The notes beneath the pieces are model-generated. The model saw only the letters and a program-made list of their open reading frames with translations, had not been told where the DNA came from and made no database searches. Of a DNA stretch of 29,447 nt, positions 21,805 to 29,447 are shown piece by piece; the stretch's first letter is position 1, and every line of letters begins with the position of its first letter. The stretch lies in assembly GCA_000934455.1 (NCBI GenBank), contig KN882911.1, forward strand, positions 176,113 to 205,559, in the 5' to 3' direction. A program made the translations under genes and the position numbers. This DNA is from Apostichopus parvimensis (Eukaryota; Echinodermata; Holothuroidea; Aspidochirotida; Stichopodidae).

Positions 21805-23766
21805 TGTTTTTAGCTTCGGTTTTTCTGTAGCAGTTTGGCGGATTTTTATAATTGCGTGACGTATCAGAGCAGGATAATGCAGTAGGACCATAACAGTCGC
21901 ACATAACACAATACTAATGCCTTACATGTTTGCATGTAATGTTTATATGTCATATACCCTTGGCATAGGCCTATATTAATTTTCAGCTCAATGTTATCGC
22001 CTGGGGTATGTTTTGCTTTCATATGTCGAAGTTACAGTATCCTGGAAAGGCATTAAAGAAATGGATGTCTTCGATGTAATACACATTGAAACTAAATTGA
22101 TATAAGCGAGTTTAAAGTTGGATTGAAGCTTATAAAGGTCGCAATCAGATATGGAGTCGAAAGATATGTTATTGAAACTTGAATTGTCTGCTGCAGGTCA
22201 TCATAGCAAAATGTGTTTTAAGAATAAAAGATAGTGTCGTCATGGTAACGAAGGTGTCATTTCCTTCTGTTTGAATAATAATTACCCAAATGTGACTTGC
22301 CATGATGATATTAAGTACATCTGCAATGTCATCAACATATATTTGCACCGTATTTCCCGGCTAAAGCTTTCCTTAATTATATACTTGAAGATTGAAATAA
22401 CTTCACAAAATAACATGTGGCATTATACGAGCAAGAGATATTTACTTATTCGGAAAAATATTGAGGACAGACAAACAAGCTTTCATCTGGAATCATATAA
22501 CTGTTATAGGCTTCAGTAGAGTAATTCTATACGACATCTTGTAAAACTATACGGATGTAACATATGGCTAAGTGCGATGTAAAAGGATTTGAAACTCTTT
22601 TGTTCACCCACTAAAGACCGTACTGCACCGGCCAAAAAACAACATGGATCGTCACACTCATGTGATACGAGTCCTGATACAACACGGGAGAACAGTTGAA
22701 TGTTTGTTTTTCAGGCTGATTCATGGTCACCCAAGTTCTTGCAAAGTATATAACACTGGATATGAAAGTCAACAGTTATTACCCTGTCGGTATGAGAAAG
22801 CATCTATAGTTGAAAACTTCCCTATACATTTCCCCCTCCCTCGCCCACCTACTTAAAGATCCCTCCGCCTGAACGACAGCATGACCTTTCCTGTATAGAT
22901 TACGCATGGAGTTAATTTTGATATAATGTCCGTGTTGACCGTTCAAAAGCACTGATGCCAGCCTAGTGTGTACTTCTATATCACTTTTAAATCTTGAGAA
23001 ATTAACCTTTAAACCGACCCCTATTCCAACTACACACAAGAGAGAATAACCATGCGTGTAGACATTTTGTTTAGACCTAATTTAATGTCTTTCGTTGCCT
23101 CAGAATGCATCATTTTGACGTATAAATTTGTGATACTTTTATGGGAGGAGACCCCGGCCCACATCCCCTACACGGGAGTCGGTTTCAACAATCCCAGGGC
23201 CACACCTCCTCCTCAGGGTAGGATCCAGGATTTAAGAAAGAAGGGGTGTGGCCCTTTGGCTGTTAAATGTGGCTCCCATGTAGGGGTTTGGGGGGTCCTA
23301 CCTGGACAAAGATACTTTAGCCGGGAAATGGTGCATTCAGAGACATATTCAGGCTATTAACTAGATCTATAATTTGGTCTTCGCGCAACGTTGTGCCAGC
23401 TTTTGTTTGTGGTGGTTGAAAAGGGGGGGGGGGCAGGTATAACTCACACCCGCCTGTCCTATGAAATCTGGAACCACTCAACACACCTTACCCTATTTTG
23501 TTACTATAAAGTGTATTAAATATTATATACTCGACGAAAAACATGTTTGAATTAGTATACGGTAGTCTATACCAAATTGTTAGATCACGGGAGTTCTGGG
23601 AAGTATCAAGAGTTAGGGATATATCGGGGAAGTTCCCCTTACACCTGTTCAGGATAATGTTAAGATTGCCAAGAAAATAGTCGTTGTGTACTTTGTGATG
23701 CTTATGGTATGTACCTTACCGCTGCCAAATAGCATCCGGGTACGGTCCTTAAAAGGGGAAAAAAGT

Positions 23767-23778
23767 GGGGGGGGGGGG
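23767..23778 (+). repeat. G12 homopolymer
   Basis: Twelve consecutive G residues in intergenic DNA. A G11 run lies nearby at 23423-23433. Confidence 0.95.
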
Positions 23779-24290
23779 CTGGCTTTGCTTCCAAGTTAGT
23801 ATGCCGTGTACAACTTACATGAAATATATTTGCCAGTGTGCATCCATGACAACACACCTGTTTGCTTCAAGTTCACATCTAGACTAAATGCCCTGACAAC
23901 TTCAAATACTGTTATCTCCAAAACACTATGGAGGAACTTAATGCAACTTCCCACCATGGTACTTAGATTTAATTTGTTATTTCACAGGTTAAGATAATAT
24001 TCTGGCTAGTGGCTTACTATATTACACATATTGTGTGGGCCAGTAGGATGTCCAATCAAATCCTGAGCTGTTTTTAATCTTTATTTTTTATCTTTAATAT
24101 TTATCTTTAACATCTGTTGGATCTATTTCCTATCCCCAAACCAATCAAGGGACAAGCTGTGACGCCACCACATTGGATGACAGGACTAAGTAGGCTGATT
24201 TCTAAATACGAGACGACGAAATTCTTAGACGACAATTATACATATAAAGCAAACAGAAGAAGATATCAAAGTTAGACTGGGTACACTACT

Positions 24291-25920
24291 TTTATTTAAT
24301 ATCACAAAAGCTTTGGAACAACTGAAGGAAAATTCATATACAGAAATACTAAAGAGTTGCAAAATATAAGAAATGTGTTCACCCATGAACATTTGCCCCA
24401 ATTACTTCAGAAAGATAAATAAATTGATTCTAAGAACCGATATTTCTACGAAACCTTTATCAATAAAGTTGCTGTTTTGTTTGAAGTTTTTGTTGTTGTA
24501 ATGTATTGTTTTCATTGTATTGTTTTTGTGTGTATTGTTTCTTTGTGTGTATTGTTTCTTTGTGTGACCTTCATTCATTTCACTAAGAAAGAGAAAACTC
24601 ATTTCCATGGAAAGAGGGGGCACCCTGCACCCAATATTGATACAAGCTATACCATGCAGATTCATCCTTTATTGAAAAGTAAAATTTTGCCCTCACAGAA
24701 ACAGACAAACATTTTGCGAGGAATTCTATCTCTACCAACACCATAGATCTAAACATCAAAAACGAAAAAAGAAAATGTATTTACAGAATGATCTCAAACT
24801 TTTGGAGTGCAATGCTACACAACTTTCAAAATTACTTGGCTATGTAAGCTTAGAAAGATGTCCGAGAAAAATCGACAACAAGAATAACAACTGATAAGGC
24901 AATTTTCACTACACTTGACACAACATTTTAAGGAAATGATGGTGAATGAGGTCTATGTGAACTGTCCGACATAAGATGTTAATTGAGGCTTTTCAGTGGA
25001 ATAGTTGTTAACTAATGCTGTTATTACGACTCCTGTCGCCTATGATGACTGAAAAACTCTTATTTGTATATGGATAGTGTGGTATGGAAAATAATAATTC
25101 AACATCAATATGATTCTTGAACATTGCCTTAGGAATGATATTAATATTCAAACTTGGTTTGGATGGTTTAGCATCTTTTGAAGTTAACTGTTTCCGTTTT
25201 GATTCCTAATTAGCTACATTTTATGCCGACCATTTTTTTTCAATCAATTTTTTAAGATAACTGACTAGTTCACATAGTGAAACTTGCTGCAAAATTTGAA
25301 TAACAATGACTTTTCAAAGTGGAGCCTCCCTGGAAACTAAAGTTTCCAGACAAAATTTGGCTTTTTGTTAGGTATTATATACTCTTATTCTCACTAAGTG
25401 GCTGGATGCTTCACAGTATCATTAACTGCATCTTGGATGTTTACATAAATGCTAATTTATGACTCCATCAATTAAGGTTGATCCTAGAATTCTTTTATTA
25501 AAAAAAAAAATTAAACCTTAAAAGTACATAGAAATGGTCTACTTCCTTCCAATTCCAGCTACCTGAAATGTACAATACTGATTGAACTATCAATGTCCCT
25601 TTACCTATATAAACTTGGCATCTTGCTTAAGTACAGCGATTTTATGAATTAGCGCTTCTTCTTGACAATCCTCTACATGTCAACCGAAAAGACCAGCTAA
25701 TCCATGCACTACAATAACACTAATCATTTAAAGTCATTGCATGGATTTTCACAATATTCAGTGAAAACTCATACTTCCAACTCGAACAAGATCTCATCTC
25801 CACAAACGGCCTTCCTCTGGACTTTCTGCTGCAGAGTGACAATCCCAAATCCCTCCCCCCCTTCCGATGGACTGATGGGGGCACAGTGTCTTCCTATAAC
25901 TTTAGGATAATCACAAAAAG
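24291..25920 (-). other. ATF4: ATF4 probable 3' UTR
   Basis: AT-rich non-coding sequence follows the ATF4 stop on the minus strand. Minus-strand AATAAA signals lie at 25499-25494, 24673-24668 and 24296-24291, so transcript ends near 25475, 24650 or 24270 are possible. I take the outermost as the limit. A tandem GTATTGTTTCTTTGTGT repeat (24499-24564, plus strand) lies within. Confidence 0.45.
24499..24564 (+). repeat. TGTATTGTTT(C)TTTGTG tandem repeat, period about 17-18
   Basis: Three to four diverged copies, the last two nearly identical. It lies within the presumed ATF4 3' UTR and is CA-rich on the sense strand. Confidence 0.75.
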
Positions 25921-26729
25921 TTACGGTGACTGAAGGATTTGGATTTGTCCTTTCACCTTACAGATCTCTTGTAAGAGGTCCTTCAGATAGTGAATTTCTT
26001 GTTCAAGGGAGCTGACTTTGCCTTGAAGTTCCCCATTGGTCTTCTCTAGCACTTCCATCTCAGAGGACAGACAATCACTTTCCTTCTTCTTCTTCTGCCT
26101 GTACCTCGTCGCTGCTTCCTTGTTTTGGCCTTTCTTCCTCTCTCTCCTCTCCTTCGTTACCCCTTTCGACTTTGACTTGCCTCTGCCGACTTTCGTCGCT
26201 GATTTTTCTTTCCTTTGAAGGTCACTCTGCATCTGGTTTGCAGTCTCCTCTAACATTTTGAGATCTCTTTCTGCTGGCAAGGGCAGATCAATGGGAAGCG
26301 AGTCTGCAAGTTGCAAGAAAACGTCGGCGTCTTTGCATGTGTTGAGAAGTAACTCTAGACTTACAGGGTCTTCTGTACCGAGATCCGTTTCACGAAGGGA
26401 ATCGCCTTCCGAGGTCTCACTTCCCATGGAATATGGGCTGGATGGCATGGTGGAGACAATGCTGTTAATTCCAGAACCCCCACTTCCGACAGAACTCCCC
26501 GGAGAAGACGCCATGAACGGCTCTTCGTCGAGGCAAGTCTTCGGGAGGAAGAAATCTGACATGTTGGATTCATCTGCCTCAAAGGGATTTAGAAGTTCAT
26601 TGGCAGGTGACATTCTGTCCATTTCAAGTTCATTCATTTGGTTTGCAGAATTACCTGCGAAAACATCCAGCCAATTACTGACATCTACTTTCTCTGACAT
26701 CCAGTCAGGGAGTGGGTCATTCTGATCAC
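25921..26729 (-). CDS. ATF4: ATF4 coding exon 3 (transactivation region and bZIP)
   Basis: On the minus strand the acceptor is GTGTCTTTCAG|GTGATC. The exon completes a Gly codon and runs 269 codons to TAA at 25923-25921. It contains a Ser-rich acidic region (SSPGSSVGSGGSG), a KSKSKGVTKERRERKK basic stretch and the bZIP domain. Confidence 0.93.
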
Positions 26730-27393
26730 CTGAAAGACACAAACAAAAAACAGAATATTGTAATTGTATTTAATTCAGACCATACTGCAACTCTGTTGAA
26801 TCACGATGCTGAGATTGAAATAACTGTTCCAAAGGTACCCATCACATTTCAATTCCACATAAGCCCCTCCCCTCCTCCCCCACAACATCTGCCACATTGT
26901 CAAATAATTTAAAACAGGATGTGAAGTAGACACAGAGTGACACATTAAGCCCCAAACACAGAACTTAGTTCACAACCAGACTGTGAAACACCAGGATAGA
27001 CAACACTTTCATGTCCCCCCCTCCCTCACCCCCCCCCCCAACCATCTTTTCTTCTGCTAAGTTCACTTGAAAGAAAGAAGCCTATCCATGTAGATACAAA
27101 TATCAGGAAAAGACCACTAGGGTGGTTCCTTGCAGTTAGTTCTTGTCTATGATGAGAAACATAACCTCAGTAACAAACTTAAAACACAAACCTGCAGTGA
27201 TGTACGAGGATTTTTGGTCCTGCTTGCAGGCGACCAGGGCATCCATAAGCTGGATGGTAGTATCCAGGGAGGCTCCATCCTGGAATTCATTCTTAGGGAG
27301 GTCATTAGACCAAAGTGAGAGGTCGTCCCCTACGAGGGACGACGGAAATGTGATGGTCTCCATTGAAGTCATCATGTTGCTGTTGTAACTCAT
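25921..27393 (-). CDS. ATF4: ATF4 (CREB2-type bZIP transcription factor), two coding exons
   Basis: ATF4 is the nuclear bZIP activator of the integrated stress response. It dimerises, often with C/EBP proteins, and induces amino-acid synthesis, tRNA charging and redox genes. The coding parts are 27393-27192 and 26729-25921 (minus), split by a GT-AG intron in phase 1. The total is 1011 nt, 336 residues (human 351). The N-terminal TFPSSLVGDDLSLW resembles SFLSSEVLVGDLMS of human ATF4, and DWMSEKVDVSNWLDVF resembles DWMLEKMDLKEFDLDAL. The basic region QNKEAATRYRQKKKK (269-283) matches the ATF4 signature NKTAATRYRQKK. Zipper leucines lie at 288, 295, 302, 309 and 316, and HYLKDLLQEI matches QYLKDLIEEV. 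I see no exact DSGxxxS beta-TrCP degron. ATF5 is possible, since an unduplicated invertebrate gene would be co-orthologous to ATF4 and ATF5. The start ATG 27393 is in weak context; codon 7 has A at -3. Confidence 0.92.
27029..27039 (+). repeat. C11 homopolymer in ATF4 intron 2
   Basis: Eleven consecutive C residues, within a wider C-rich stretch (27014-27043). On the sense strand of ATF4 this is a G-run inside intron 2 (27191-26730). Confidence 0.9.
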
Positions 27394-27488
27394 CTAAAGA
27401 CTCTTCAAATAAATCAACTGGTTTCGATGATCGTTCCACGAAATCATATGCTGCTAAGGCAAGCCGAGTGTATTGGGATTTGTAGGTC
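27192..27488 (-). other. ATF4: ATF4 exon 2 (leader, ATF4 start, overlapping uORF2 end)
   Basis: On the minus strand the acceptor TTTTTATTCCTTCAG|GACC gives an exon start at 27488, and the donor is CTGCAG|GTTTGT at 27192. The first 95 nt lie upstream of ATF4 ATG 27393. From 27487 to the TAA at 27307-27305 a second frame is open and continues uORF2 from exon 1. The rest encodes ATF4 residues 1-67. Confidence 0.88.
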
Positions 27489-28599
27489 CTGAAGGAATAA
27501 AAAGGAGTAACATTTCAACATACTGTAAGTTTATATTATGTTTCGCAAAATGCAACTCAATGGACCAATAACCATCGTCGTTTCAACTAACATCCATGGC
27601 TAATTCTGGTAAGAATGTGGTGCAACAACTGAAATGCCATCACAGAACATCCATCAGCTCACACAGGACAAACATATGTTTCCCTACTTTGCATGTTGAT
27701 ACAAATGTGGATATGAGCAAAACATACATTGGTATGGTAATCATGACAGTAACTAGGTTTGCACATTTTGAAGTCAAGTACCTGCAACGCCAGGAGTTTC
27801 ACATCTCAATTATTTGGGTACATACATTTTCAATCATAAAGTATGTACCTGCTGATGTGATGAGGCTTGTGACATAGTAACCCAATAGTAGGGTATTCCT
27901 TTGCATTCACATGACATGGGTATCATTTCATAAAGAGTGTCAAACTATGAAGTTTTGAAGGGCATTTGATGTCCATCTATGCATGATTTTTTGCAGGAAT
28001 CTTGTTTTCTAGACTATAGGATTAGGATAGATTGCATTTTTCTAAGGTGCTAATGCCTAGGCTATATTATTGCATTTGTGATGCAATTTAACATTGTGTG
28101 AACTGTTTTACTATCCTGGATGCACTAATTTTGATGAAACTAGGCCTAAGTCTAGAACTGTTGTCCCACTCGTGACATGTCCCAGCCTTTCCCTTATTCA
28201 TTAATTCCTAGGTTTTGTATGCCACGTCGTGCCCAATACAATATGCTGTTGAATAGTACGTGTATCCGTCAAAGTTCCATAACAGATCACACTTCCCAAA
28301 ACTTGAGAAAATCAGGGATTTTTTTTTTCGAATATGCCTAGACCAAACACTCGTTCACATTCGTAACAAAGGAAGAAATAACTTGTGATTAATAAAATGA
28401 GTAATTTTGTCAAACAATCCAACTATTTATTAGTAAATTGTAATCCAATTTCGAACATATGTTTCGAAAACCGTGACCTACATAGCCTAACGAACTAATA
28501 TTTAACATTAGGCGTATTGCGTCGTGAGTCATACGCTAACAACCTCACTTCCTCAATGAAGTTTAGGATAAAATTATTCCCCCAAAATACTTACGCCAT
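27305..28599 (-). promoter_or_regulatory. ATF4 uORF2: spliced 62-codon inhibitory uORF overlapping the ATF4 start
   Basis: On the minus strand ATG 28599 lies in an optimal context (ACCATGG). Five bases (ATGGC) lie in exon 1 (28599-28595), then a GTAAGT donor. Exon 2 resumes at 27488, completes GCG and continues without a stop to TAA 27307-27305. The total is 62 codons plus stop. The peptide begins MATYKSQYTRLALAAY and contains LFEESLDELQQQ. It overlaps ATF4 by 89 nt in another frame. In mammals uORF2 is 59 codons and overlaps by 83 nt; ribosomes that translate it miss ATF4. Splicing is inferred from consensus sites, not from RNA. Confidence 0.85.
27394..27447 (-). promoter_or_regulatory. 17-codon uORF ending directly at the ATF4 AUG (TAGATG)
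   Basis: On the minus strand ATG 27447-27445 (weak context, C at -3) opens a 17-codon ORF (MISWNDHRNQ...YLKSL). It is in frame with ATF4, and its TAG (27396-27394) immediately precedes the ATF4 ATG. It lies inside uORF2 but in another frame. Whether ribosomes use it is unknown. Confidence 0.5.
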
Positions 28600-28732
28600 G
28601 GTTAATATGTTGCCGGGCACAATCCGCGTTGGAATTGCACAGAGTTGGGTTGCCGTTTTGCTACTAAAGCGCCATGATTAGCGTTAAATCAGGTTTTCCT
28701 TCGGTGCGGTGAGTTTCTCTTCTTTTCAGCAT
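28595..28732 (-). other. ATF4: ATF4 exon 1 (5' leader), 5' end undefined
   Basis: On the minus strand this leader sequence ends ACCATGGC|GTAAGT at 28595. It carries uORF1 and the uORF2 start codon. The transcription start is unknown. I extend the feature to an upstream in-frame ATG at 28732 only as a working limit. The downstream intron is 28594-27489. Confidence 0.65.
28664..28675 (-). promoter_or_regulatory. ATF4 uORF1: 3-codon uORF (Met-Ala-Leu-stop)
   Basis: On the minus strand ATG GCG CTT TAG lies in a strong context (A at -3, G at +4), and 64 nt separate its stop from the uORF2 ATG with no other ATG between. In mammals uORF1 is also three codons and lets ribosomes resume scanning. Under stress, delayed reinitiation then skips uORF2 and reaches ATF4. 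Confidence 0.8.
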
Positions 28733-29447
28733 GATTATGTAAAAGGCAATGTTAAAAGTGTGCGGTAGTACAATATATCTATAATTGTCAGTACTAGACT
28801 ATTATCTATGTTTATAGTGTGTTATGTACACAAACACACGTACGTATGCACTTTTCGCGCGACTGAGGTAGGGATCACCGGCGGATTACTATTGCACAAC
28901 GAACGATCTGTTTCTCTCGCGATGAAATCTCATTCAAAAAATCTCCAAACGTAGAACCTTCCAAAATTTTTTATGATACTCTTTGTTTCTAGGGGGAAAT
29001 GAACCGAAATTAGTTCTCTTGGTACCGCCCCTTGGAGAAGTATAACTTTGTTTTTACGCGGAGAAACATTAACAGATGAATAATTCGGCTCTTTGTACAT
29101 CGCATTTAGGTATTGCATCAGCCACGAAGTTAAACGTCATTAATTGGATGCGCTTTGATTGGTCATCTGTTCTATTGTTAGATTCTTGCGTATTGAAAGG
29201 GACTTTGAAGAAGACCACATCCTCGGTTCATAACGAAACAAACTTCCCCACATCGAAAATACAAGTTCATGGAGTTCAACAGTAGTTTTATAATACAACG
29301 TGCAAGCCGGATACCATTATCTCTATCGGATGGAGATTTATACACTTTGTCGAAAAAGGAGGGGCCTGATACCTGCAGAATGAGGGGAAGGGAAAGGGGG
29401 AGCAATAATTGGGCACAGAAAACATTGGATAATTAGGAGTGGAACAG
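28733..29447. other. ATF4 upstream flank / promoter region
   Basis: No gene is recognised. Two ATTGG (CCAAT on the minus strand) motifs lie at 29142-29146 and 29158-29162, and a CpG-containing stretch lies near 28837-28920. These fit a promoter for the minus-strand ATF4 gene but are not specific. The short ORFs on both strands look random. Confidence 0.4.

Larger units (their letters stand above)
20690..24280. other. Intergenic region between the LRAT-like gene and ATF4 3' end
   Basis: AT-rich DNA with no gene I recognise. It holds G11 (20794-20804), TA-rich sequence near 21100-21260, C14 (21791-21804), G11 (23423-23433), G12 (23767-23778) and a T-rich low-complexity stretch at 24072-24112. 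The G/C-rich segment at 23211-23345 has the look of an eroded dispersed repeat. Confidence 0.6.

Noticed and set aside
24402..24746. Overlapping ORFs in the ATF4 3' flank
   Set aside because: They arise from the TGTATTGTTT tandem repeat and have low-complexity composition.
26258..26725. 155-codon plus-strand ORF
   Set aside because: It is antisense to ATF4 exon 3. Its Ser-rich composition mirrors the ATF4 codons, and ATF4 is clearly the real gene.
28930..29405. Short ORFs upstream of ATF4 as a divergent gene
   Set aside because: None exceeds 75 codons or shows conserved motifs, and start contexts are poor.

Overview
This is metazoan nuclear DNA: split genes with GT-AG introns of about 0.4-1.1 kb, tRNA-derived SINEs, minisatellites and no prokaryote-style gene packing. 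Protein similarity and the abundant SINEs and G/C homopolymers suggest an invertebrate deuterostome, perhaps an echinoderm such as a sea cucumber. That taxonomic guess comes from impression only; nothing here proves it.

Layout. (1) Positions 1344-10799, plus strand: a complete 12-coding-exon gene for the translational GTPase GTPBP1. All exon phases close and give 666 residues, against about 669 in human. Its introns carry a minisatellite, two SINE copies and microsatellites. (2) 10800-19900: the GTPBP1 3' UTR, then about 8.5 kb of repeat-rich DNA with no gene I can recognise. It holds a 55-bp tandem array, interleaved duplicated blocks, a duplicated unit with palindromes, and poly-G/poly-C runs. 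(3) 19937/19997-20470, plus strand: an intronless gene for a small LRAT/HRASLS-fold protein that keeps the His-His-Cys triad. (4) 20471-24280: AT-rich intergenic DNA. (5) About 28732 down to 24280, minus strand: an ATF4 (CREB2-type bZIP) gene with three exons. The protein has 336 residues. (6) 28733-29447: ATF4 upstream flank.

The most interesting structure is the ATF4 leader. Joining exon 1 to exon 2 creates a 3-codon uORF1, then 64 nt later a 62-codon uORF2 that starts in an optimal context and overlaps the ATF4 start out of frame by 89 nt. This matches the mammalian ATF4 delayed-reinitiation arrangement (3 codons; 59 codons; 83-nt overlap). The uORF2 start codon lies only five bases before the splice donor, so the unspliced RNA reads ATG GCG TAA and uORF2 collapses. 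A further 17-codon ORF ends directly against the ATF4 AUG (TAGATG).

How the genes relate: GTPBP1 acts in resolving stalled ribosomes, and ATF4 is the main output of the integrated stress response that stalled ribosomes trigger. Human GTPBP1 and ATF4 are both on 22q13.1 (from memory), so this pair, roughly 13.5 kb apart and tail to tail, may be an old linkage.
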